Source: Gymnothorax reevesii
Taxonomy: Eukaryota; Chordata; Actinopteri; Anguilliformes; Muraenidae
NCBI GenBank assembly: GCA_029721435.1
Contig: CM056576.1
Span: 74,169,876 to 74,233,875, forward strand
Direction: 5' to 3'
DNA: 64,000 bases
Part shown: one piece after another, positions 24,347 through 37,100 of the stretch
How the letters are laid out: every line of letters begins with the position of its first letter
How positions within the stretch are numbered: the stretch's first letter is position 1
Translations under genes and position numbers: made by a program
Notes under the pieces: model-generated
Seen by the model: the letters and a program-made list of their open reading frames with translations, nothing else
Told to the model about the DNA's origin: nothing
Databases searched by the model: none

Positions 24347-25351
24347 TACGATTTAGTTGTCTAATCAATGCTATTTCTTGCTTAGTTCCATTTCTCTTTT
24401 TTATCGATTTTTTTCTTTCATTCAAACATAGGAAATTGCTTTTGCCTTTTTTTCTTTTTTTTTTCTTCTTTTTTTCCTCTATCTGCCAGCTTTGCAGTAT
24501 TCGTCATTGTAAATCTTTTAATCCAAATTTCAGTACATTTTTTTCCCCTCACCTATTCAACGATGATATTACACCAATCAAAATAATGCTAAAATAAACA
24601 TCTTTTAATACATGCAATTTACTACTTCTTTTATTCTGCCAAATAGTGATGACCATTAATATTAATTTGAACTGACTGCATGTAAACTAGGGGTTATTTA
24701 ATTTATTTATATTTAGTGCACTATTAACACTCCCAACTTAGGAAACACACAACAAGACCACTGTTCCTATCCACATTTAAGCCCATTCAAGACAAGACAA
24801 ACAATATTGCATAAAAAACGGATCCACTATCCCTCTAACATGGATCCCCTACAACAACGGATCGATCCTAAAACCATAAAAACGGCTCCCAGCACCTCTT
24901 CTTAGGTGGGCCGTATTCCAACCTCAAGCGGGGAGGCCTGCAGGTTAATTCCCTCGCATTAGGGTCTACAGCACAGGCCTCACATATAACAAAACATTCG
25001 CACAACAAAAAAGCTACTGAACGCGCTCTGATTTCAAACACTCACAGTAACTTGTTGCAAATTCATTTGTTAGTGGTTAGTAGTTACATACCAATTCTGC
25101 AGACTCTGTCTCTCTCCTTTTAATTTTCCGAATTTAGTGTCTAGATTCTTTTAGTCGAAAGGTTTCTCATCTCCTGTGTTCCAGACAAGGACAAAACAAA
25201 ACAACACCCTGACTTATCTATCAAAATTGCTCACCTTATCTTTTAGTTTGCCGGCATCTTAGGGTGTGTTTGTGCTCTCTGTTCCTCATCTCCGAGCACC
25301 AGAACGAGTGTACCCAACCTTTGTTGACTCCTGCCGCTGGCTGGCCAAATA

Positions 25352-26208
25352 TGTTGTGGAATTTCTGCAACATATTGAGAAATTCCCCTGTCCAGCAACT
25401 GGAGAGAGACAGATTCTTAAAAAGTACAAACTTAGGCTTTATTGTGTCATGATGAAAAATGCAAAGCTGGGTTCCTCCTCTCCCGATCTGGTCCCTCACG
25501 AACAGTCCGTAGCACTCCCAATTTTCTTTAACCCCGTAAAAAACTCCCCAACTGAGCTATGGCATACAGTTTTTATACAGGAAAATATGGTCCCTCCCCT
25601 CATTACAATTGGTCAAGTAACTTGAGATTGCAATTAGGTAATCCTTCTGAATTTGATGTCACGCATGAATCACGCAGGAGATGCATGCGCATTACAATGG
25701 ACACTTACTGTCTCACCCAGATGGAAAATATACAGAGATCAGAGATACAAAGACAGAAAATACAGCCAAAAGAAAAAGATACCAGTGGATGAATTTGATG
25801 CATATCAAATTAAAAACAAATAATTCAATTGAGTATGTTTACAGTAGCAAATAATGATTTTGCTGAACAAATATTGATCAAAGCTGCAGAAATCAAATAC
25901 ATCTTATGATTATGGTGATTGAATCAAATAAGCAAAAAGCCTGCTTATGTGTGTGTACTGCTCATGCAAGTGTGAACTGAATTGCCCTGTTTGTATATTT
26001 GTCTGTGTTTGCACTGCAGTATATGAATTACTTGTATGTATGCGTGTGTGCGTGAGTGTGTGTGCGTGTGTGTGTGTGTGTCTTTCTGCTGCCTGCATAA
26101 TATAATTATTGATTATTAGTATGAGCAAATGATAAAATATATCTATAATCAATATTATTGAATATAACAAACAATGCTGAAATAAAATCCTCAACATTTT
26201 CCTCAACA
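25352..26208. repeat. Right LTR (about 845-857 bp)
   Basis: Same sequence as the left LTR except for a GT-rich microsatellite expansion near 26044-26078 and a duplicated CCTCAACA tail (26189-26208). A 77-codon frame is identical in both LTRs, showing close sequence identity, but it has no recognised function. Confidence 0.85.
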
Positions 26209-26508
26209 GCCTCTCTAAGACATCCCTTTTATAGCCAATCATGTCACACACCAGATGCCAGTTAACTTAATTACTTGCTAAATGTTCTTTCAGCTGATTT
26301 TCTTTGATATTAATAGCTTTTTCAGCCTTTTTTTGCCTGTGTCCCAACTTTTTGAGACCTGTTGCAGCCAGAAAATTTGGAATGAACTCATTTTGTGGAT
26401 AAAAATGTAAAATTTCTCAGTTTCCACATTTGAAATGTGATCTATGTTCTATTGTAAATGACATATTGGCTCACGTGATCTGGAAGTTATTGCATTTTGA
26501 TTTTATTG

Positions 26509-26863
26509 TGATGATATGCTCAAGAACCAGTCGCAAGAACCAAGCAATGCAGTAGATCTGATTTTGTTGATGAAGGGGGAAACCCCCCGCAGGGAAGAAG
26601 GCAAAGGTACAAACTCCAGTATCCAAAAATCACAATCCAGTTGGGCAAAAACAGAGACGAAAACCAGGGCAGCAATCACAGTGCTCGTGGTCGGGCAAAG
26701 ATAGGTTTGGTACACAGGCACAGGTATGTCAGAGAAGCAAAGCCAAAATCCAGCGGGCGTAATCCAAACCATAACCAGGGCAGCAATCACAGAATTCGTA
26801 GTCGGGCAGAAAAGGGTCAAAAACACAGATGCAGCAATAATCCAAAATCTAGAAAAAGTTATC
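26509..26863. repeat. Tandem duplication of about 113 bp, otherwise nothing recognised
   Basis: AACCAGGGCAGCAATCACAG followed by a GTGGTCGGGCA-like block occurs at about 26661 and 26774. No gene is called. Confidence 0.6.
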
Positions 26864-27664
26864 CAGGGTTCCTACAAGTTTCTTCAAGTCAAATTCAAGG
26901 CTTTTTCAAGACTTTTTAAGACCATTTATCCACAAATTTAAGACCTTTATCGCAGTTCACCAGAATTCACCGGGAAACAAACATCTTTTAAGTTGTGTGT
27001 ACTGGTTTCTCAGAAAAATGTGAAAATGTGCAAAGGATGATGTACAGAGTACTCACCGAACACCACCACAATGCAAAATCATGTAACGTTCAGAAGACAA
27101 TGCTTAATTAAGGGACTGTTATTTATTTTCGGGGTCACTGGAGGATGTCCTTTTGTGTGATAACTTGTCACCTTGCTGAATTAATTTTTGTCTCTAAGTT
27201 CTGTCTAAGTTGATGTTCACAGATTCTGGATATTGGGCGTCACTGACAATACATTGCATAGGCTTCACTTACAATTCTGTGAATGAAAACACATTTACCA
27301 GTTTACCATTAACAGATATATTTATTAAAATTATTAACTACAGTTATTAACAAACAGTGACTTATCACAAGAGCTATGCCTTTTCACCCATTTCTGCCTA
27401 AAGCACCATAAAAAAAAACACTTGCTAAATGCCAGAACCATTATTGGGCAATAGGTACTTCAAGTCTATAGGGTCATTTCACGTGACCCTATTGTATATC
27501 TCAACTTCTGAAGCATATTAACACAAAAAAAAACCCTCAATTTGCACTTAAACTTGTTGTACTGTTAAACTGTAACATACCAATATATTTAATGAACAAT
27601 CTCAAATCTTATGAGCATGAATGCAGTGTACCCACTACTCAGGCAGACACACATACACAGGCAG

Positions 27665-30600
27665 TCAATTTCTTAGTTCTGCAGTCTTGGCAGCGATACA
27701 CTCATCCAGGACAGCCAGTTCTGCCAACTTCTCTTTGTGGCCTCTTCGCAATATGTTGGACCTGGCAATCAAAGTGGCCATCTTGCTCCCTGCCTTCGCC
27801 TCTGCCTCCTCAGCCAGCCTGTCTGCATCTCTAGCCAAACCCTCGCACACCTCCAGTACCTGTCTCCTCTTCAGTTTTAGTTCGTGCAAGTTGTCCTCTG
27901 CCTCTTTCCTTTTAAGTGCTGCATCTTTGGCCTCCCTCTCCTTTCGTTGACTCTCAAGGTGGAAACGATATCTGGTGCGTGCTTTAGCCACATTCTCCAG
28001 TAACTGCTTGCTGAGTGGAACCTGGGCATAGGGTTAGGGAAAAGAGAATCAGTGACAAACTCACTAGCAAATTCAAGAGATTAATTACCGGTGACTAAGT
28101 GACCAGGCCAACTCCTCCCCAAGACAAAGAAAGGTCACACTAATATTTTGTATGACTGCTTTGCACAGTATACAAGCTCTACCATCAAGAATACAAGATA
28201 TTGGTGAAAACTGGATGGAAATAATCCAAACATTGCAAAGGTTTTATTGAAGCAACACAACACCAAATGTGTACATCCTAAACCAAAGATAAAGGTGGTG
28301 CAACAACTATAGCGTGTGATTTTTTTGGCCAGGCTGTGTATTTTCATTTAACATTTTTCAGTAAATGTCTTAGTGTGTGCAGGGGTCATCTCACCTGCGT
28401 AACACCTCCGTACTGAGAAATGAAATCGCACACCAGCCTCCTTGTCACTACTGTGTCCTCGTGCAGGTTGTCCGACTCCACCTCTTTATTCACGGAGAAT
28501 CCCCGCCCAACTGTGGCTTGGCCGTGAGAGAGGACAAGGAGCTTTCTGCAAAATCCCCACAGTTCTGCATATGGCTCCATCGCACGGCTGAGAAAGACAT
28601 CCAGCCTCTGCTTAATGGGTGTAAACGCCAGGAAGTCCTCACTACGGCTCTCCGTGGACAACACACAGTCGAATTGTTGAAGTATGACATCTCCTATGAC
28701 AAAACAGATGAAGAAAAAGGGAGAAAAAAACAGAGACCTTATCTGTAACCTATTATGTCCCTCACTTATTCCTACCAGCAGAAGTGTCAGGCAGCTGCTT
28801 GTCCTCAAGAAATCTCTGAACGAGCCCTTTCATTTCCTCCCTGCTCTGATCTGGGTGCCTAAACATCCTTACAGGATCCAAGCACACCATCTGCCTGACC
28901 GTCCGGTATTTCAGTGGGCTCTTGTCCTGCACTTTTTGGATTATGTTGCAAAAAGCCTGAATGCACTCCCTCTTGAATTCTTGGATCCTGAGCTCTGCCC
29001 CTCTGACACTCTAGAGAAGAAAATAGTCATGAAAAAATATCAATGACTTCAAAACATGCCTTCGGTGATGCAACCTACACAGGTATTCTTTTTAAATGTC
29101 ACACAACCTTGAGGACGGACTCGGCACCGAGGCCAATGTTGATTTTTTGCGAGCTGAGCTGAGCTGTATGGCCTTATCAGTCACGTCCAGTCTGGTGAGC
29201 TGCAGTGGAGTAAGGTCCTGAAGGACTTCTCCTTTCACAAACCTCCGCAGAAGACTCTGTCAAGAATCAACACACAAAAAATGTCTAGTGCAGCATATTA
29301 ATCGCTACCACCAAATGTCCAATTATAATGCAACATCTGTATACCATTAAATATTTATATCCCATTACAAACCCCATATACAAACAAAATATATCAGTTG
29401 AAACTAATCACTTGTGCATATTAGAGGTGGCAGAGTACAGCACATGAACTTACTACCATCATCAATTCGGCCAAGTCCTTGGAGAAAAAGGGAAGAACTG
29501 GCTCATCTGTCTGGTACTTTGTCATTATAGGCGAGAAGGTCCTTGCCAGTGATGCGTAGAAATGCAGTTTGGCCAAGATGAGTGGATCCTTCACAGCAGC
29601 TGTGAGGGTGTCGAAAGACGCTGAGACACAGAGCCAGACAAACAGTCAGACAAAGAGGCAAGATACACAGCATTCAAAAGGTATAGCCAGGGCCCTAAAT
29701 TAACATTTTCCAAAAAAATGGCTAGTTAATCTTACAAGTCAAACATATACTCACTAATGGATCAAAGTGAGTAAGTTCATCTTTTCTAACAGCCAAATGG
29801 AAATTTCACCAGCATTTGGCCGGTTGGCTGGTGTTAGTTTAGATCCCTGACTACAACACATTAAGGTCACATCTCCAGGGCATCAGTCTTGTTCTCAGCA
29901 TTTCAGGACCTACCTGTTCCAGGGTTGGAGACTTTCTTCGTCTTAACAGCTTCTAAGTAAAGCAGAAGTGACGGCCAGACTTCGAGTGCTCTCTCTATGA
30001 CTGGAAGGTTCTCAACCCAGCGATGAGCACAAAAGGGCAGCGGGAAAACATTGGACCTGGTGACTGTGACATAATCCTCCCTCCTGGCTGGCACATTGTG
30101 GAATAATGTGTGTATTGATCTCAGCAACTTATCCACCTGCCATGCACCAAACCCACACTTGAAGGAATTATGGAGGGTGTGTAGGCCACAGCTCCCCACA
30201 CAGATGAGTTGGACACCTGAAGAGGACATTTACAACCCATATATCAGTAACAAAAATCACTGTAGCAATGTTCTGTCACTTTATTATTGAATGTGTATTT
30301 AAAAGTGCATGACTGTGCATGCAAAATGGTACAATTCCATGACTAGAAAAAGCTTTACTGAAATTCTCTGATATTCCAGAAATTCCATCTGGATTACCCA
30401 CACAAGATGCTGTATACCAGAGTAATGAGATAAAGAGTATTTCCATCCGATGCAATGTCATCTTGCCAATAAAAATGATTGTGTCTTACAGTGTATGCAA
30501 ACAAGAAGTTCAATCTGTTCATTTGTTAATGTGTAAATATTACTTATTACAAGTGTTAGTCTATTCATGGCAAGTACACATCATCTGTAACAGTAGGTTA

Positions 30601-30887
30601 TTCTTATCCCCTTACTTCCATACTGCTCTCCTTGATCTTTCTGGAAAAGTTCAAACAGTTTCCAGTTAACACTGGGCCCGTCCATTGAGATGGACACCAA
30701 GTTTTTGAGGTCCAGTTTGTCCGTACATTCCTGAGATAAAATACAATTTTGTTTGATTACATTATTCAAGACAGGGGAATTGTTCAAGTGCACATATGAT
30801 TAATTACATACTGTAATTTGTCCTAGTGTTGCTGCATGATAAATGGAGTTTATCAATATAAATTGAGAAACATGTAAAAGCACATGC

Positions 30888-30920
<33 letters not shown>

Positions 30921-31652
30921 GTTTGTGCTTACTTTCAAGTGTGAAAGGAGGTCTTTGGCGGTGGAATGACCCATGAACTGGGAACCAAAATATCTGGACC
31001 TAACCTGTCCTTCTTCCCAAAACCGCACATGGACGTCCAGCTGCTTTGTTTTGGTTGTGACGTTCATGCCCTCGTCAAACATCAAAACGAACGGCGATTG
31101 GTTGATTTTCGACACCAGCTCGTCCTTGATGTGAATAGCCAGCCCAAACTTGGCAATGTAGGCAGTTTTGTCCGCACCGCACCTGAAGCTCCGGGCAATT
31201 TCAGAGTCGGGGAACATTAATTTGAATAGCTCAGACACACCATCATTGCCATTGTAGGACTGATGTTGCGCTACTGTATGTAGCGTCCACAACGCCTCGG
31301 CCTTCATGGTTGGTGTTGAACCGAGTGTTGTTCGCAGATCTACTCTGGGAACTACAGTAGTACTAGCGGCAACAGACGGGGCATCATTAGCAGTGTTAGG
31401 TTGTTGTTGGCTAGTACTAGGTGCCCTAAACACAGATGACACAGACGGAGTTTGCCGTTTGTAGTTGATACACGACATGTGTTTCGACGACTTCGCGTGG
31501 GACTCCAGCGCCTTGACGCCCATTGTGCCCAATTTAAACGTCCGCTTACAAAGTGAACAAAACGCTGCAAATTCGTCACCATTCACTTCTTTCACCCATT
31601 CACGAAATGAATTATGGTGTAGCCATGCCTGGCTAAACCTACATTTGCCCAT
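27665..31652 (-). CDS. hAT transposase with BED-type zinc finger, eight exons, one frameshift
   Basis: Exons: 31652-30933, 30730-30616, 30216-29914, 29620-29454, 29256-29108, 29010-28776, 28693-28395 and 28021-27665 (stop TGA). All have GT-AG borders and matching phases. Exon 1 encodes a BED-like finger (FCSLCKRTF with Cys-x2-Cys, then SHAKSSKH) and LMFDEGMN, likely holding the first catalytic Asp. Exon 2 has SISMDGPSVNW and exon 3 has CGLHTLHNSFKCGFGAW. Exon 7 contains LSHGQATVGRGFSVNKEV, the C-terminal dimerisation block of hAT proteins. Exon 8 is a long charged coiled coil. In exon 5 a run of six A (plus-strand T run 29143-29148) breaks the frame; a seventh would restore phase 0 into exon 6. 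Apart from this the gene looks intact. The enzyme would cut and paste hAT-type ends such as the TIRs around it. Confidence 0.85.
30888..30920. repeat. (ATA)n microsatellite
   Basis: Run of about 11 ATA units in the first intron of the hAT gene, 13 bases past the donor. Confidence 0.9.
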
Positions 31653-32070
31653 TTTAGCCTTCGTTCACCTCACCTGACTTTCCGATTTTTCTTCTATCGC
31701 CATAAACTATTAACCTAGCAGCAGCTACCTCATGGTATGTGTTCATAGAATTAACCTCGGTGTGTGCGCGCGCGATGGTTCCGCCCACAACTCCAGTTCC
31801 ACCATTTACTTGGCCACTCGTACAATGTTTACTAAAACAATTTAAGATCATAAAAATAACGACTGTTGAGTAATGAACAATGCAAAAATGACAATTTATA
31901 TTCGGTATCCAAATTTAAGACCTACACATGAAAATTCAAGGCTTTTCAAGGCTTTTTAAGGTATTATTTCCAAATTCTCGAATTCAATGCCTTCAAGGCT
32001 TTTTAAGACCCCGCGGGAACCCTGGGAATAAATGCTTCAAAGAAATAATTGATGTGATGTTCAAGTTAAT

Positions 32071-32898
32071 TATATCCCCGAACGCCGAATGGCGTTGCGG
32101 GGACATTATGTATTGGTCCGACTGCCGCCGCGCCGCCCTACGTGTTAACGCGATAACTTCAGTAATGTTTCAATTAGAAATTTTAAGTTTTGCATATAAG
32201 TTAGTATCATAAAGAGGAAGAACTGATTTGATTTTGGACAATTTACGATTTCTAGATCGGCCACCAGGGGCCAAAAACTGATTTACGTGTTAACGCGATA
32301 ACTTCAGTAATATTTCAGTTAGAAATTCCAAGTTTCGCATATAAGTTAGTATCATAAAGAGGAAGAACTGACTCGATTTTGGACAATTTACAATTTCTAG
32401 ATTGGCCACCAGGGGCCAAAAACTGAAAAAAATCACTGTTTTTATCATATCTCTGGAAATATTTTTCTGATTCACCTCAAATCAAGTGCAAATGAAAGGT
32501 CATGACCTGAGGATGTGTCCCACGATGACATTATACTTGTTTGGTTCAAAATTTTGACACAAGGTGGAGCTTTGTCACATAAAATTCACCATTTTTGCCA
32601 TATCTTTGAAACTATTTGTCCAATTGACATGAAACTATATGCAACTGCAAGGTCATGACCTCACAGCGTGTCACATGATGACATCATACCTGTATGGTTC
32701 AATATTTTGCCACCAGGTGGAGCTTTGTGATAGAAAAACTCCCATTTTGGCCATATCTTCAGAATCATTTGTCCGATTGACCTGAAATTAAGTTCAAATG
32801 AAAGTCTATTCAAGGTCTATTCAAGGATTGGGGAATTGGAGGATTGGAGGCGTTCGGGGATATACCCTCAGCCGTCGCTTCCGACGGCATAAGCCTAG
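32071..32898 (+). mobile_element. Complete Helentron/HINE-like non-autonomous element
   Basis: A perfect 15-base inverted repeat lies inside the ends: ATATCCCCGAACGCC (32072-32086) and GGCGTTCGGGGATAT (32849-32863). The left copy folds into a long hairpin, CCCCG-AACGCC, loop GAAT, GGCGTT-g-CGGGG. Outside the right copy is a perfect 7-bp hairpin GCCGTCG-CTTC-CGACGGC (32871-32888), then CTAG (32895-32898). The element sits between two T residues (32070 and 32899). The core holds two close ~147-bp repeats starting near 32138 and 32285, then more diverged repeats with GGTCATGACCT and CCACCAGGTGGAGCTTTG blocks. Short inverted ends, a 3' hairpin, a CTAG end and T-T insertion fit Helentron-type rolling-circle elements. 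No ORF is present. Confidence 0.7.
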
Positions 32899-34176
32899 TT
32901 TATGCTTGCTTATAGTACTAAATGTTAGGGTGTTTATGGCGCTAGTTAGTATTGTGATTGAAATAGAGGCATGTTGCTTAATTGATTGTGGAGATTCAAC
33001 TTAAAGAAAACTGAAATTTGGCCAGAAAATACTTGCATTAGGCAGTCTAAAGTGCAGCAGAAAGAGCCTTTAAAAAAAAAAGAATAAAACAAATAAGCAT
33101 ACCTAAGGACCCTCCTTACAGGCAGAGTAATAGTGTGGCACCACAATGTAATTCTTGACTGGCTACTTTTTTAAATTAACCTGCTACTTTCATTTCTTGG
33201 GAACACTGAAAATCACTTTCACATCCCCGGACTGGAAACAAGTCGCGCACGCTCGTCTCGCCAGTACGAAAGCGTTTAGCATTATGACAGATGTGTCCAG
33301 TACTCGTATTTGCTGTTTATTATTTTGCGAGAGTGTTTCTCTTGTAATAAAATTATTGCCTCAGCGGTTCAGTATTACTCAATCGGGATTTAGCCTTGGT
33401 TTGCGAAAATCTGTTTCTGCTTTTAAAGGCGCGATTGAGCCATAAAAGTACCTGGTAATGAATTAGATTGTTTAAAAAAAAGTATCTTCAGCCAATATTC
33501 CCTCCCCTTTTTTCTAATTCGAACTGTATAGCTTAAGATGATGTGAATGTTCCTGCTGTGGCAAGATGGGAGATCCCGAGTTTTGCAGAGTCGTCATGTA
33601 GGTCTACGCCTGCCCAAAATGGCAAAAACATGGATGGAATGCTAAGAGTTGGGCTGTGTCCGAGCTCTCTGAGGATGTATTATCCTTTCCTATACTTATA
33701 TCTGTCCCCCATCTGGATGTTCAGCATGTAAGCATGAGAGACAATGAACTGTATATAATTTAAATACAGTCCATGTGTGAGACCGACGACTATATCGCAC
33801 AAGCGCAACAAGTGTCAGCTCAATAGACACATCTATTTATCATAATTAGCCCTGTACTCGCCTGGAAAAAAATTATGCACCCCGCTTTGCCTCTATTGCC
33901 TAGTAACGTGCAATACTCAGATTCTATTGGTTTAGAATTACATCAGTTTTTTCAGCCTCTAAACAGCGTTTAATGTGATTGGATAAACGGTTACACATCG
34001 AAAACTCGGCTCACATTAAAAAAAAAAAAAAAAAAAAGCCTGATGGGCTCGCGCTGAAATATCTCCTTACGCCGGAAATCCAGCGAGTGCCGGAGAACTT
34101 CAAGCCCTGTTATTAATGGCCATATCCATTTCCAGGTATTTGCGATGCGGAATATTACCCTTTTGTTTTGACTTAC
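32899..34176. other. No recognised gene; poly(A) run at 34018-34037
   Basis: A plus-strand ORF at 33155-33445 has no known motif. A sequence near 34040-34110, with GC-rich character, follows the A run and may be part of a retroposed repeat. Further 3' exons of the minus-strand mini-exon gene are expected here but were not found. Confidence 0.35.
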
Positions 34177-37100
34177 CATAAAAGGTATTCTGAGCTTCAT
34201 ACAAAGGATCTAAAGGCAAAAACAAATAATGGCTGAAAAACGAACTGCTTGAATCTGTGCATTGAACATCGTCTTTTAAATTTATCATTACTATTATATA
34301 CAGCGCCCTCCATAATTATTGGCACATATGGTTAAGATGTGTTAAAAGCCTTAAAATGAATAAAATATTTTTGTAGCAGGATGTTCTCACACTGAAAATT
34401 GTAGAAAAATGTAACCTTCAACTCAAGTGAATTTTAAGGGGAAAAAAAATCCCTAAGAAATGGTTATTTTTCATAAAATCACCTGTTCCACAGTTATTGC
34501 CACCCCTAACAATACCTAGGAAATAAATGTAATTGAAGTATTTCTGTCATTTCTACAGTAGTTTACAAAGTTGAACAGAGTATCTAAGAACATTTAATTA
34601 GTAATTCATTACTTCCTGTTTCCCTGGGGTATAAATATGACGTGACACAGAGGCCATTTCTCTTATCCACTCTTCAACATGGGAAAGACAAAGGAACAAA
34701 CCATTCTAGTAAGGCAGATGTGTGTCAACCTTCACAAGTCAGGCAATGGCTACAAGAAAATAGCCACTCGCCTGCACCTGCCCACATCTACTGTCAGAGG
34801 AATCATTAAGAAGTTTAAAACAACTGGAACTTGTGGTAAACAAGCCTGGACGAGGACGAAAGGTTATTTAGCCACCATACACAGTGAGGAGGATGGTAAG
34901 AGTAATAGAAAGTTCTCCAAAGCTCACTGCTAAAGAATTGCAACAAATGGTAGCATCTTGGGGTCACAAAGTCTCCAAAACAACCATCAGGTGCTATCCA
35001 CATCCCAACAAGCTGTTTGGGAGGCATGCGCGGAAAAAACCTTTTCTCACTCACAATCATAAAAGCAAACGTCTGGAGCTCGCTAAGCGGTACTGGGACT
35101 TCAACTGGGACCGTGTGCTTTGGTCAGATGAGACCAAAATGGAGCTTTTCGGCAAAAAACACTCTAAGTGGGTCTGGCGGAACACAAAAGATGAGTATGC
35201 AGAAAAGCACCTCATGCCCACTGTGAAGTATGGGGGAGGATCGGTGATGCTGTGGGCCTGTTTCTCTTCCAGAGGCCCTGGGAACCTTGTTAGGGTGCAT
35301 GGCATCATGAATGCTTTGAAATACCAGGACATTTAAAATCAAAATCTGGTGGCCTCTGCCCGAAAGCTGAAGATGGGTCGTCACTGGATCTTTCAGCAGG
35401 ATAATGACCCTAAACATGTGGCCAAATCTACACAGAAATGGTTCACCAGACACAGAATCAAGCTCCTCCCATGGCCATCTCAGTCCCCAGACCTCAACCC
35501 CATTGAAAACCTGAGGAGGGAGTTGAAGAGGAGCGTGCAGAGGAGAGGATCCAGGTCACTGGATGATTTAGAGAGATTGTGCAAAGAGGAATGGTCGAAG
35601 ATCCCTCTTTCTGTATTCTCCCATCTTGTGAAACATTATGGGATAAGATTAGGTGCTGTTTTGTTGGCAAAAGGGGGTTGTACAAAGTATTAACATCAGG
35701 GGTGCTAATAACTCTGGCACACATGTTTTGATGTAAAACAATTATTTCTTAATGTGGGATTTTTTTTCCCACTGAATAAATGCACGTGAATTAAAGGCTG
35801 GATTTTCCTCTTTTTTTCATTGTGATCCTATATTATTTAGAAAAAAAAAACTTAATTTATTAGAAGCTAATCTTCTAATAAGTAAATACACATCTTAATC
35901 AGGGGTGCCAATAATTATGGAGGGCAGTGTATACTGTAATATCCTCCCATGCTGTGAGAAGGTCCCACTGAAAAGAGGAACACAGAGTGGAGGACAATAA
36001 CAGAAAAGTAATATAATTTATTTCACAAAGGCATGTAAATGAGAGCTGGGTAAAATTACTGTTACTTTGAAAGGGTGCCAAGCGAGCAAACGGTAAACAT
36101 ACATACCATTTCTTCCATTTTGTGACATCCCATTGACAGTCTTGAAAGTAACTTGCTCATCTGCTGAAAGGAGACATTAAAGGTAGCATAGGCAATTCTG
36201 CAATTCAAGAGCAAGGCAGATTTCAAAAGTAGCTAGCAGAAAAAATTCCCCCTTCTTTCAGTCCCCCCCCGAGGCCATATCTTGAAAGACGTGAATGCAC
36301 ATAACTGGCAAGAAAATGGACAGAGAGCAGGTTGTGGAAAGGAGTGGACCACATTGCAAACATTAACCAGCTACTTGATGTATCATTCAGATTTTAGGAA
36401 AAATACTGCATTATTTTATGTAAACAATATGAACTAAAACCAGACATGGTTACAGTTGGCAATCACAGCTGTATTGCTCGCATAGAAAAATTTGCAGATT
36501 TAGTAGAAAATAGAGCATAGCCAGCCATACTAAGATAAAACACCATTTCCGAAAGAGGTGGAAATGTGAAACACACATACCATATCCACTTAGTCTTTGC
36601 GTGGTGGCAGCATTCCCTTCTGCATTATACCCTGATAAATCTGTTGACAGAACATTCGTAATAATCACTGTAAAACACACTTGGATGTTACACAACAGAA
36701 TTCAAAAGACTGATCTGCAAAGGTGTTGAAAGGTGAATCAGTACCCTGTCTGGCATTCCATGAAGTACCATGGCTTGCATTACCAAAGCAGGCACTGCCT
36801 GGCACATGTACTGTGAAAAAAGATTGGTCTTATAATTTCACTGAATAAGTAAAAACAGGTAACACAACCAATCGTTGCCAAGATTATTGAAGAATAATTT
36901 TGTCCAGTCAGTGGCTCGTCACTCGTGCAGTGTCCATCACTGCCATTCTAAGTAAAAGAGCCCAAATCTAGCTGATGTTTTTGTTACGCCATATCATTTT
37001 GCTCAAATTTCAAGTTAAAGTTCATTGTCAAGTCAATTGTTTCCGTCGTCATAGTTATGAGCCCAACCAGCGGGTAAAAGTTGTTGAAAACGCGGCTCAA

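Larger units (their letters stand above)
19944..26208. mobile_element. Non-autonomous LTR retrotransposon (LARD-like) inserted in Tc1-like copy 1
   Basis: Two near-identical long terminal repeats flank about 4.6 kb. The Tc1 sequence is cleanly split and the 4 bases GCCT occur on both sides (19940-19943 and 26209-26212), consistent with a target-site duplication. The internal region (20761-25351) has no ORF longer than about 105 codons on either strand and no visible gag, protease, RT or integrase motif. I could not confirm a primer-binding site or polypurine tract, so the orientation is undecided. Confidence 0.75.
18701..26508 (-). mobile_element. Tc1/mariner-like transposon copy 1, split by an LTR element
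   Basis: The left end (ACACCAATTCTGAAATAG) and body match the better-preserved copy at 62341-63912. The minus strand encodes the transposase end, including HTAAITTAWLRIIRVRVLNW and CSPDLSPFQNIWRIIKRKVR (19308-18922); the catalytic region is decayed (Q in place of the last E). The element runs to 19943, is interrupted, and resumes at 26209 with CTCTAAGACATCCC as in copy 2. The right inverted end is missing beyond about 26508. Confidence 0.8.
26864..32024 (-). mobile_element. hAT-superfamily DNA transposon, near-complete
   Basis: Ends are inverted: CAGGGTTCC at 26864 and GGAACCCTG ending at 32024. Subterminal AAGGCTTTTTCAAG/TTTTTAAGACC motifs recur near both ends. The 5.2 kb between them holds an eight-exon minus-strand hAT transposase gene. 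I could not find a matching 8-bp target duplication (AAGTTATC versus GGAATAAA), so one boundary may have changed. Confidence 0.85.

Noticed and set aside
24421..24480. Possible polypurine tract (poly-T/C on the plus strand) fixing the LTR element on the minus strand
   Set aside because: It is not adjacent to either LTR, so it cannot decide orientation.
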